Origin: Zygnema cylindricum | Lineage: Eukaryota > Streptophyta > Zygnematophyceae > Zygnematales > Zygnemataceae | Reading direction: 5' to 3' | Assembly (NCBI GenBank): GCA_037447655.1 | Contig: JBBHKE010001486.1 | Coordinates: 186,001-250,000, forward strand | Length of the DNA: 64,000 nucleotides | Shown here: piece by piece, positions 46,330 through 55,290 of the stretch | Numbering within the stretch: the stretch's first letter is position 1 | How the letters are laid out: every line of letters begins with the position of its first letter | Translations under genes and position numbers: made by a program | Notes under the pieces: model-generated | The model's input: the letters and a program-made list of their open reading frames with translations, nothing else | What the model was told of the DNA's origin: nothing | The model's database searches: none

Positions 46330-47238
46330 CTCCCCCGAAAATTTAGTTTCGTGCACCCAGAAAAATATGCAGCGTGTAATGCTATGTTGCTACGCTGCGC
46401 TACTTTGACATCGCAGCGCAGTATGAATACAAAGTGCAGCGTGTACTGCTATGCTGCTACGCTGCGCTAGTTTGACATCGCAGTCCTAACTGCTGCTTCT
46501 TTTCATCTTTAACTTCCTCCTCATAGCCTCATCAACTGAGACTAAAGCTTTCAAATTCTACAGGAGGCAGCTGCTTTAGACTCATTAGTCCATGCTGTAC
46601 GTAAATGTTTCCACTCTAATGGATAAACAAAAGAATAAAATAAAATATTTAAATATTCAAAATTCTGTATCAACCTCCACTGTTCATCATACAATAAATA
46701 TAGCAAAAACACCACATCACCAGTGTTTTGCCGACGTCGCCATTGCTCTTGCAGCCCTCTGCCAATTCCCAGTCGCTTGCTGCCTTCTTGCAAAAAATGT
46801 CCTGTAATAGCTCCCCTTACGCCATAAATGCATAACCCTTGAATGTTTAGTTGCCTGTACCTGGAATAAAATAATCAGCGTGTAAGTGTCATACGGCACC
46901 ACTCCTTTTGCTGCGCCGCTATGTTGCGTCGCTGTTCGCGATGCGAACTTCTTTTGATGATTCTCCACTGCTTTCGCTGCGCTTTGCCATGTCTCCCGAA
47001 ATTTTCGTTCCTGAACAAATCATTGCTTCCACCACCTCCTTCGTCTTCAAAAATACATAAATAAATCTTTTTGTTTCTTTTCAACTAACTCAACAAGGAA
47101 GAATACAAATCTAAAGTCCAACCAAAAACAAATAGAATGTCAAACACAGTTGTCTTTATAAGACACGCTTGTAAAATAAGTTTTTCCAAAACTAAGATTT
47201 CTCTAAATTCACATTCTTCAAAAATATCCCCCAGAAAA
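46330..47238 (-). other. 3' untranslated region of the gag-only element
   Basis: It includes the purine tract (forward ctcccccg at 46330) and the block shared with 38072-38307. No RT-like frame is found on either strand. Confidence 0.6.
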
Positions 47239-47508
47239 TCATTTCTCCCGCTCTCTTTTCTTGATCACTTTCTGAGCATGTTTTCTTCTACCCTTGATCC
47301 TTTTAGTATTACATCTTCTTTTTGTTTTCTTCATGATCTTTTGTCTTGTTTGAAATTTTACATTTTTGTCACAATTTTCTACTCGTTTAAAGTCACAAAT
47401 ACTAGTTTTCTGTTTCACCTTTATGTTTTTCTCCATAGATTTGCTACTTCCATCAACTTCTTTCATCTGAGAAATTTTAATTTTGATTCTTCTTCTTTTC
47501 AGCTGCAC
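47239..47508 (-). CDS. Small highly basic ORF after gag
   Basis: An open frame of 89 codons begins MQLKRRRIKIKISQMKEV and is about 40% Lys/Arg, with clusters such as KKTKRRCNTKRIKGRRKH. It overlaps nothing else and lies just after gag in another frame. It may be a spurious consequence of AT-rich sequence, a basic extension reached by frameshift, or a nucleic-acid-binding peptide. No family is recognised. Confidence 0.25.
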   Translation of the reverse strand: MQLKRRRIKIKISQMKEVDGSSKSMEKNIKVKQKTSICDFKRVENCDKNVKFQTRQKIMKKTKRRCNTKRIKGRRKHAQKVIKKREREK

Positions 47509-47532
47509 TCTTTTAACTTTTGCATTTCTATT

Positions 47533-48960
47533 TCATTTTTCAATCCAACAACCTTCTTTTCTCACTCCAATTTTCTTAACAGTTTTTCTTTGTTTTTCTC
47601 CTAGTTCACCAATTTTCATGGCCACCTTACTTCTAGTTTCTGCTTCTAAGTGTCCATCTCTTCCTTCAACTCCTCTTGCTTTAGTTAACAAACTTTCATA
47701 TAAGCAATTTTCACTCACAGATTTGTCATCTGACAAGGTCACAAAAATCGTGTCCTTCTCTCTTTCGTCCTTCACCACACTATCTTCGGTGACATAACTC
47801 CTTCCACCAGTTTCCACATTATACACCTCATTCCTAATTCCAGTTTTCTTCATATCTTCACCTGGTTCTTCTAGAAAAATTGGGTTTAGTTTATTAGACT
47901 TTATGTTTAAGTATTTTTCGGCTTCCACTTCCAAGTGACCTTCACTTCCTCTAATTTCTCTTACTTCAAACAACTCTTCCTCCTGTAACTCTTTGTTACT
48001 CACCAATCTGACGTCGGGAAAAGAGACAGACATTAAATCCTTTTTTGTCACCTCCTCCTTTACTCCATTCCAAACACCACAGAAGGTCGGTAAATACATA
48101 AATTCGTCAACACACGGTGTATGCCTTTTGTCATTTGTCGAGTCTTGTCTCTCACTCACGAAAGCATTTGATACCTTTCTTGTTGGGGTTCGAACTAGGG
48201 TGTTTTCCCATCCAACTCTATAATTTCCTGTAACACATGCACTTTTATACGATGGACATACCCTGAAGGTATGTCCTAAATCATTACAGTAAAAACAATT
48301 CTTTCGCCGATCTCCGAACTCACTATTACCTTTAACTTTCTGAAACTGAGACTTTGATTCCTTTATACTCTTTTCACTTGATAAGACCTTTCTATTAGGC
48401 TCTTCATCTAGAATAACTCGTCTAGCTACAGTTACGCTCCAATCATTTTTATCAATTAAAGTCAATCGATTTAGTGCACTCTTATATTCTTTAGGTAGAC
48501 TTCTCATTAACAAGATAGCTTGTTGAGCATCTGTAAAGTTTCCCCCTGCCAAATCATTTTCTGCAAATAATACTTGTAAGTCAATCCAGTGTTTCTCCAT
48601 ACTACCTCCTACATACTTGTGTTCAACTATTTTGGTAACACTACTAAGCCAATGATATAAAGACGTCTTTGCATACATACATTGTAAGCTCTTCCATAAT
48701 TCAGTTTCCCTTTTAAAACTTAGGTATGACATTACCAAATCCTCAGTCAAGGAGTTCTTGATAACCCTTAGACACTCATGATTTTTCTTTTTCCATTCAT
48801 TTGATGTTTCGGCCAAGGTACCGTCCACCACATCCATTAGCTCCATCATCTCGAAGTAGCTCTCAAGCGCACACTTCCAGTAGTGATATTTTGATCCATC
48901 AAATATAGGTAGCCATGGGTGTGGGCCCATAACATGTTGTCCATAGCCTATTTCAGCCAT
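47533..48960 (-). CDS. Intact Copia-type Gag (475 aa)
   Basis: The start MAEIGYGQHVMGPHPWLPIF runs across the LTR/primer-site border: the ATG is 26 bp inside the LTR, and V-M-G-P is encoded by the primer-binding site. Residues 1-200 follow the Copia capsid pattern (YHYWKCALESYF, ELWKSLQCMYAKT, AILLMRSLPKEYKSAL). A zinc knuckle C222-x2-C225-x4-H230-x4-C235 (CFYCNDLGHTFRVC) packages RNA in this family. Residues 240-475 match nothing I recognise. They are charged and contain two related segments (SEGHLEVEAEKY and RDGHLEAETRSK; MKKTGIRNEV and VKKIGVRKEG), suggesting an internal duplication. No protease motif. It is the only long undamaged Gag frame in the window. Confidence 0.85.
   Translation of the reverse strand: MAEIGYGQHVMGPHPWLPIFDGSKYHYWKCALESYFEMMELMDVVDGTLAETSNEWKKKNHECLRVIKNSLTEDLVMSYLSFKRETELWKSLQCMYAKTSLYHWLSSVTKIVEHKYVGGSMEKHWIDLQVLFAENDLAGGNFTDAQQAILLMRSLPKEYKSALNRLTLIDKNDWSVTVARRVILDEEPNRKVLSSEKSIKESKSQFQKVKGNSEFGDRRKNCFYCNDLGHTFRVCPSYKSACVTGNYRVGWENTLVRTPTRKVSNAFVSERQDSTNDKRHTPCVDEFMYLPTFCGVWNGVKEEVTKKDLMSVSFPDVRLVSNKELQEEELFEVREIRGSEGHLEVEAEKYLNIKSNKLNPIFLEEPGEDMKKTGIRNEVYNVETGGRSYVTEDSVVKDEREKDTIFVTLSDDKSVSENCLYESLLTKARGVEGRDGHLEAETRSKVAMKIGELGEKQRKTVKKIGVRKEGCWIEK
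48921..48933 (-). other. Half-tRNA(iMet) primer-binding site of the gag-only element
   Basis: Forward GTGGGCCCATAAC, 13 nt identical to the initiator tRNA-Met anticodon arm. On the minus strand it lies 1 nt after the LTR end. Confidence 0.75.
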
Positions 48961-50135
48961 GGATTACTCACGGAAACACCCACAGACTACCTCAAAAACA
49001 GCTGTGTTTCAGACAGCACAGATTACTCCAAACTAAAAAGAATCACCTCAAACTGCACCAATAGGCAGTATACCGTATAAAATATAAACTCCCAAAGTTA
49101 CAGCTAAATCCACCAAGGAATCTAGAAGATATAGGCTCCTAAGTTTCACAAAAACAGCTGACAGCTTCACAAACTAACCACTTAGACTGCTCACAGAATC
49201 TTACAGAGATACTGGAATACAATGAAACTTCACACACATATAGATTCTATATCATAGAATAACTCCACAAGGTTTCACAGGAAAGCACCAAACAGAGTGA
49301 TCACACCAACTGGTCAAAGATGCAGAAAACAGTTTGCCATTGCTTTGATAAACTTGACTGCGATACATAAAAATATCTAAGTCCTGCAAGTTATACTCAG
49401 AGTACGGAGACATACCAGCCGTACTATATCTACTCTAATAAACTAATTAGTCAAAAGGAAAAACCTCTGTTTCACAAAATATTTACACCGCACTCTTCTT
49501 ATGTCAGAAACCAAGCTACCACTAAGCAACTACTAAGCTCCACTACACCGCCAATCGCTATTAGCGTGTACGTTTGATTAGCGTATACTATTATTTAGCG
49601 TGGTGTACGCTAATTGGGAATTTGGAAATTTTGGAAGAAATCGATTACTCTAATTAGGAATTAGGGTTTTTTTTAAATAGTGTGGATTATTCTATTAGAG
49701 AATGAAACCAAAAAAAAACAGGACAGGATTAGAGTACACAACGCTAATAGCGATTGGCGGTGTACCGTACAATCATCATTACTCGAGATCTATCCTAGTC
49801 ATCTTATGCGCAGCTGCGCTAGCTGCGCTGGCTTCGCTTGTCCGTACGGATCATACAAATAGCCGCAGCTATGTTGACTTAACTGCGTCGCAGCTCCGCC
49901 GTACCAGCGGCGCCTATTCCAACATTCCGTTTATTTTACATCGGATCGCTTCGCGATCCGCCGTCCATTTGTCAGAGCTTGTTCACACCACTCAATGAGT
50001 CTTTTACGTCACTTTAATTATATCAATCCGTTCGCTCCCCCAATCCGTGAATCTATTCAAACCTCCATATTAAATCCAATTAGCAGTTACGGGCAAACTG
50101 TCTCGTACGCACGAAACTGACTTTTCAAAACAACA
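48935..50135 (-). repeat. 5' LTR of the gag-only element, containing a MITE
   Basis: It has the same ends as the 3' LTR. Its length of 1,201 bp falls to 982 bp after removal of the MITE and one TA. Differences from the 3' LTR cluster in the third nearest gag. Confidence 0.85.
49546..49762. mobile_element. MITE, 217 bp, perfect 22-bp TIRs, TA target duplication
   Basis: It starts CACCGCCAATCGCTATTAGC and ends in the exact reverse complement; the perfect inverted repeat is 22 bp. It is flanked by TA at 49544-49545 and 49763-49764. The sister LTR at 45955 has the empty site (cactaccgtac) with one TA. There is no coding capacity. TA duplication is typical of Tc1/mariner-type (Stowaway-like) elements, which a full-length transposase elsewhere would have mobilised. 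Confidence 0.93.
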
Positions 50136-50365
50136 CTCCCCCGAAAATTTAGTTTCGTGCACCCAGAAAAATATGCAGCGTGTAATGCTATGTTGCTACG
50201 TTGCGCTACTTTGACATCGCAGCGCAGTATGAATACAAAGTGCAGCGTGTACTGCTATGCTGCTACGCTGCGCTAGTTTGACATCGCAGTCCTAACTGCT
50301 GCTCCTTTTCATCTTTAACTTCCTCCTCATAGCCTCATCAACTGAGACTAAAGCTTTCAAATTCT
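50136..50365 (-). repeat. L2-family 3' block next to the 5' LTR
   Basis: Reverse copy of 38072-38307 including the purine tract next to the LTR. It ends at TTCTA, 2 bp short of the full block, and joins element C2 through a shared CTA. Confidence 0.75.
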
Positions 50366-51082
50366 AGTAAAAAACTCATCTAACTTCAGATTCCATTATC
50401 TAGGGGCTGTTTCAGCCCATACAAAGACTTAATAAATTTGCAAACTAGCTTTTCTTTCCTTTTTTCCTCATACAATTTAGGCTGCTGCATATAAATAGTT
50501 TCCTCTAACTCTCCATGCAAAAAGGTTGTCTTAACATCCATTTTATGTATTTCCGTGATATTTATAGCAGCTAAACTCAACAAAATCTTGACAGTAGGAA
50601 ATTTGGGAACTGGAGAGAAGGTTTCCTCAAAGTCAATACCTTCTTTCTAGTTGTACCCTTTGGCCACAATTCTGGCCTTATACCTTTCAATAGTGTTGTC
50701 CGGATTCAGTTTGGCTTTGAAGACCCACTTGCTTCCAATGGCTTTTCTCTTCGGAGGCAGGCCGACCAGCTCCCATGTCTGTGCCTCCCTTTTAGACTTC
50801 ATCTCATCGTTTGCCGCCTCAATCCAGTGGTTTCTTTGCGGTGACGAGAAGGCCACTTTGATGGTCATGGGCTTCTCGATGCTGTAGAAAAAGCAAACTG
50901 AGGACCCGCTTGCAGACGACTGCTACATCTCCATCCCCCTGGAAATTCGAAGGCTGAAATGGTTGGCATCATTGGATTATTTGGAGCCAAAAATTGTTCT
51001 AGGATCCAAAGGTGCACCAGTCTGTTCTTTCGAAGTGTGATGTTGTTCGGAGGTATCCGTAGTAGGAACAAGCAGTGTAGCG
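50366..51082 (-). pseudogene. Copia fragment C2: integrase-RT linker and start of RT
   Basis: Nearly identical to 36293-37010 of element C1, including the same in-frame TAGs (50647-50649, 50400-50402). It encodes [40 protein letters not shown] and [20 protein letters not shown]. Both ends are cut: on the left by an L2 3' block, on the right by an L1 LTR fragment. Confidence 0.88.
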
Positions 51083-51606
51083 GCGCTAATCTCGGCCTTC
51101 TGATTAAATTCGGATTTAATGGTAGCCGTAATAAATACATGCGCAGTATTTGTTTCACTTATGAAACAAATGCGGGGTATTGATTTTTCGTCCGTACTGT
51201 AATTCGTACATTATATATTACTAGATCTATGCATCCCGTAATCTATTACAGTTAAATGATTTATCGTACGTATACATATTTAAATATACATCAAACTATA
51301 TATTATGTAACATTAATCCTAGACTTAACGGCTAAGGCTACCGGTTGTTAGCTGTTTGCCGGCCGGTAGGTGCAAGGATCTAATCCTGTGGCCCGCATGA
51401 TCCTTTTATATAAATAAACCCCTAACAAATATAAATTTCCCGTAAACCTCTAGATAGCCTAGGTAGCTATGGCTCTAGCTTCCTCTCCAATTTCTCAGTG
51501 ACTGCAACAAGTTTGAGAGTTTGGAGAGAGAAGTTAGAGGTAGACTGCCTCAGCTTCTTTCTATTTAGACCTAGAAAATACTAAAAAATGAACAATTAAT
51601 TTCTAC
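51083..51606 (-). repeat. Partial L1 LTR (first half)
   Basis: The minus strand starts TGTAGAAATTAATTG at 51606 and follows the element B LTR closely to about its midpoint, where it is fused to C2. A tRNA-like module lies on the plus strand at 51317-51391. Confidence 0.85.
51317..51391 (+). other. tRNA-like module in partial L1 LTR (antisense to LTR)
   Basis: ACTTAACGGCTAAGGC, then AAGGATCTAATCCTG about 45 nt later; nearly identical to the reverse complement of 44608-44684. Confidence 0.5.
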
Positions 51607-52960
51607 ACAAACCTCTTATGCCATAACTCATTCTTAAATGCCACACTGGAATACAAAACATCGTTCTCTTAGCATTGAACCATTTCCATCCTGTACATCT
51701 TACTGGCATCTCTTGTCCGTGTTACTGTTTTTTTGCCGAGCTTACTAACTACCTATCTCCCCCCTTTAAGGGTGACCTCAAATCGTTTTCTTTGTAAAAT
51801 CTAGAACATATAATACACTCTGAAGGGTTCTTTCTACACAATTTTCCCCCACATCTACCATTATAGATACATCACCTTGGGCTGCAGACTGGACACTCAT
51901 GCCAGAAGCATAGTAGATATTTTTCGGAGGAGTCTGTTTCAGAATTATCAAAATAGTCTTGTTCCAGCACATGTGGGCCAAAGCCCTGGTGTCCATGATC
52001 CATCCGCCGTCTTTAGGACCCTGCAGTGCTACTGCCATAGCAAATAACTTCGCCTCCTCTTGCTCATTCGAGCTCAAAGATGAATCTGTATCATCTGCAA
52101 ATGCTGAGAAAAGTGCATTTCCTCGTGAAGGATTTCCAGAAAAGCCTTGTTGAAACTCGCTTTGTTGCCAACCAAGCTTTTGTAAAGCAGTTTGATTTGC
52201 CTTTTTAATTTGGGATAGTACTTGTATCCATTTCCCTTCTCAGAGCAATAAAAACAAACGTTAGAAGATTGCCTATTTGACCTTTGCCTCCCTTGATTAA
52301 ATTGGTTTTTGATTCTGGTTAAAGTGGTTCCTGTTCTGCTGAAACTGATTTCTATTCAGGTTAAACTTATTTTTCCTTTCAAAATTTGTACTAAAAGGCT
52401 CTACTTTCATTTCTCCATCAATAACCTTACTAGTAGACTCTTCTTCCAATATAAGATTGTAAGCTAACTGAAAAGTCCAGCTAGACTTATCATGACTTTT
52501 CAAGTTTGTAGACACTCCCTTCATATGATTAAGGAGACCTCTAATAAGCAAAACAGCTTGCTAAAACTCTGGAAAAGATCCACCATCTAATAAGAGAGCA
52601 TCAATGAGTTCTCGAAACTTATCGCAATACTCGGCCATAGATCCCCCTGAGTATTTGTAGTCCTAGATTTGTCCAGCTACCAAGAGCTCCTCTTGGACAT
52701 TTGCCTTTTCATGAGAAGTTTTCAATAAAGTCCAAATTTCGCTCGCCTTTTTCATCTTGAGTCAAGACATAACCAAGTTTTTTGAAATGCAAAGAATTAA
52801 ATTGTTTTGAGCGAGAGAGTTCTTCTTCACCCAGCTCGGATCCGTTTCAGCAAGAGAGCCATCATAACTCCTAATAAGTCTGCAGTTTCAAAAGAGGATT
52901 CGACCATAGCTGCCCAGTACGCATACTTCTGGCCATTGAAGACAGGAATTTTGGACGAAA
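51607..52960 (-). pseudogene. Copia element E: gag and protease remnant
   Basis: Read from 52960: gag with K-I-P-V-F-N-G and YAYWAAMVESS, then a capsid part (MLIRGLLNHMKGVSTNLKSH, about 52551), a damaged knuckle near 52250, and protease WIMDTRALAHMCWN (about 52005), where the catalytic D-T-G has become D-T-R. Stops and frameshifts are frequent. It resembles the gag-protease of element A. It breaks off at about 51780; 51607-51780 is not clearly coding. Confidence 0.75.
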
Positions 52961-52971
52961 GGCCCATAACC
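52961..52971 (-). other. Half-tRNA(iMet) primer-binding site of element E
   Basis: Forward GGCCCATAACC directly next to the LTR end (forward TGTTGTTC at 52972), as in element A. Confidence 0.7.
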
Positions 52972-53455
52972 TGTTGTTCTACATCCACAGTTGCGAAGAA
53001 GAACCAGCACTAGTAGTAGATGTAGACATAGACTTCAGGTGAAGCTACCATAAATCCTATCAAACAGCCAACTTTGAGACAGCACAAAATGTAACCCAAG
53101 TCTCCAAATAGCAACAAACTCCACACAAAAATATTATCATAAAAAGTCTGTCATTTCTCAAAATTGCAGCCCAATTGACTAAGTAAACTATAAGATATAG
53201 CAAGTGGATGTTTCCCAAAAACTGTCTCTCGGAGAGTTAGATCTCAATACCAGATAATAGAAATTTGTCTAAGTCCTAAACTATATACTCACACTGAGTA
53301 TCTAATGGTCACACTATTTCAGGTGATTGTACTATAGTACTGTACTATGCTAGGACAAGGAACACAAACCGTACTATATTGTACCATGACTACTTCCAAA
53401 ACCTAATTTGTAACTTCTCAAAAAATTGAATAATGCGATACTATTTACTAATGGA
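52972..53455 (-). repeat. 5' LTR of element E (family L3), truncated
   Basis: It matches 34251-34738 in order, including 'ggagagttagatctcaatac' and 'gtgattgtactatagtat'. Similarity ends at 'tttactaatgg'. Confidence 0.8.
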
Positions 53456-53458
53456 ATT

Positions 53459-54060
53459 TTAGAAGGACGAAAGATTTAGGGAACAACCACAAGGGTTACG
53501 TACAATTGAATCCTCAAAAAATTTACAGGCGGGGTGTGAAGGTACGCTAGCAGAGATGTTGATTGGTTCTCCAGATTTTCCTGTGCGCCACTCCGCTGGC
53601 CACTCTGCATGATTCCAATAAAATCGTTTCACAAAACTAAAAGTGAGGTCGGGCTTATGAGGGTCATTGGGAAGTGGGAACAAATAGTCTTGAATTTTTT
53701 CCTCCCTTTCGCTCTCTCCCACGTTTCCCCTTCTTCCCGTCGGAGGACAAACACCTCATCCTTGCTGGGGTACTGCTCCTCAGCCTTCTTTTCAAAGATT
53801 TTCGAAGATTGTTCATCGGTCGTGCTCTCTTTATTCCGGTCCCTCATCACTTCTAGATCAGAGGAGCGTTCCTCCTCTGATGTAGGCGTCATTTCCCGCT
53901 CTGGTTCCTTAGCATCTGAGAGTTGATGGTCCTCCTCAATTTCGCGATCGCCCTCTTTAGTTGGATTATACTCAGGGTCTTGCGAATTTTTTGACCCCTC
54001 CGTTTTGCTCTACGAACCGCTTGCAGCGCATTCTTCCTCAAAATCTGTCAACCGCCAGTT
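53459..54060 (-). pseudogene. Unknown acidic protein fragment
   Basis: Two minus-strand frames joined by one frameshift near 53690 give a protein-like sequence: a Glu/Asp-rich part (EEERSSDLEVMRDRNKE), then DEVFVLRREEGETWERAKGR, then LTFSFVKRFYWNHAEWPAEW and ending ...RNPCGCSLNLSSF. One TAG lies near 54010. Neighbouring sequence on the plus strand is a Gypsy integrase tail, so this may be an antisense or accessory ORF of a retroelement, but I do not recognise the family. Confidence 0.4.
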
Positions 54061-54084
54061 GTAATACTCCGCCACATTGGACTT

Positions 54085-54275
54085 TATACAAAATCTTAAC
54101 ATAAACCTTGATAAAGCGGCAAAGTCCCTCCAACAAGCGAAGGATCGTTAAAAGGTGCAAGCTTACGCACATCGAGAGGAGATTGTCTTTAAAGTCGAAG
54201 ATAGAGTTTGGTTACAGATGAAACACATGTCTCTACCAAATGTTGAACTAGGAAATCTTAATACTCACTAAATAT
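54085..54275 (+). pseudogene. Gypsy-type integrase C-terminal fragment
   Basis: The plus strand reads DKAAKSLQQAKDR, stop, KVQAYAHREEIVFKVEDRVW then LQMKHMSLPN. This is the pattern after the Gypsy integrase core (A-x-x-R-x-K-x-Y-A-x-x-x-R-R-x-x-x-F-x-V-G-D-x-V-W-L). It is short and interrupted. Confidence 0.55.
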
Positions 54276-54398
54276 AGCTGTGAGGAGAGACCAAGTACTT
54301 AGAATATTTTTGGTCTATGTAAAGTTGTAATACTTACCTTAGTTAGTGTGACAGTAGCAGTAGAACTTTGTGAGTGAAATGTACTTCTGCAGGGACAC
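54276..54398. other. Unassigned spacer
   Basis: No recognisable features between the integrase fragment and the next LTR. Confidence 0.3.
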
Positions 54399-55290
54399 TG
54401 AAATTTTGTGGTCTCCATTGACCCACAGAATGAGCAGCCTATGTAAAGCCTCTAGGATAATATTTGCCCCTTCTACTTTCCCGCTGAATAAGCGCCGCCC
54501 AGGCACATAAATATTTTGACCACTCTCACCTCTGTGAGGACAAGACTCCCCTGAGTCAAACGCAAAAAGAATCACTGAATTTGCTCCCCTGAGCAGTAAG
54601 TTATGGCTGGTCAAAGATGACCTTTATAGTTACAAGCTCTCTTAGAGAGAGAGGTACCAAAATATTACTAAGTCTCGGTCTGCCTTCTCACGAATACCTA
54701 CTACTAAACCCTAGTCCAATAGGAACGCTATATAGTACAAGAAGGTACAATAGGCGATGTACTTATTGTACGACCATTGTACGACAAGGTTTACAAGGTG
54801 ACACGTGTCAAATCGGAATCCATGGTTCCTCCTCCCATCTTCTCCGGTATCAAATAATGTGGCGCCACGTGGCACCCCGTGACGCTATCTCCATATGCCG
54901 CCAAAAAGCTCACTTCGCGTGGCGGCTATAATGCCGACCGTCTGATCAAAACATATTTTACACAGTTCAGATTTGCGTACATGCAGAAATTGCTCCTTTT
55001 GGTTAGTCTGCTGTTAATTAGCTGTTACGTTAATGTTTATATATTTATGAAACCCGTCACGTGTATCGTTTCGTAACGCCTTAATGGTTAAGGCGTTAGG
55101 CTATAGAGAATCTAGAGGTCACAGGTTCAAATCTAGACTTAGGCATCGTTTTAGTAAAATACCCTTTACTCAAAAAACTGCCACTTTCTATATATGGCGG
55201 CAGCCATGGCGCGCCTTTGATCCTCACTCTCTTTCTTTAAAGCAAAACTAAAATAGGGAAGTGAACTATTAATTACCTCTTTTTTAACAC
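54399..55290 (-). repeat. 3' LTR of element D (L1-type, 892 bp)
   Basis: The minus strand starts TGTTAAAAAAGAGG after the purine tract TTAAGGGGAG and ends ACAAAATTTCA at 54399. It shares with other L1-type LTRs 'ctcccctgag', 'gacacgtgtca' and the Thr-like module at 55074. No matching 5' LTR is found at the other end of element D. Confidence 0.65.
55074..55140 (+). other. tRNA-like module in element D LTR (antisense to LTR)
   Basis: AACGCCTTAATGGTTAAGGC can form a 4-bp D-stem (CGCC/GGCG) around an 11-nt loop containing GG, a near-canonical A box. ACAGGTTCAAATCTAG follows at about tRNA spacing as a B box. The anticodon and T stems pair only partly, so a working tRNA gene is unlikely. Confidence 0.5.

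Larger units (their letters stand above)
45347..50135 (-). mobile_element. Gag-only (TR-GAG-like) non-autonomous Copia element
   Basis: On the minus strand the order is 5' LTR (50135-48935), gag (48960-47533), untranslated region with a small basic frame, purine tract GGGGGAG, 3' LTR (46329-45347). The two LTRs are about 983 bp (excluding a MITE in one) and roughly 95-97% alike by eye. No protease, integrase, RT or RNase H lies between them, and nothing points to deleted pol remnants. This matches plant terminal-repeat elements with only a gag gene, which need enzymes from another element. No target-site duplication is visible: the 5' LTR is preceded by another copy's 3' region. Confidence 0.8.

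Noticed and set aside
38072-50365. Large inverted repeat between 38072-38470 and 46190-46562/49990-50365 as a structural feature
   Set aside because: It is explained by L2 LTR ends and 3' blocks of elements inserted in opposite orientations.
55074-55140. A genuine tRNA gene
   Set aside because: A and B boxes are good but anticodon and T stems pair poorly, and the module is part of an LTR repeated elsewhere.
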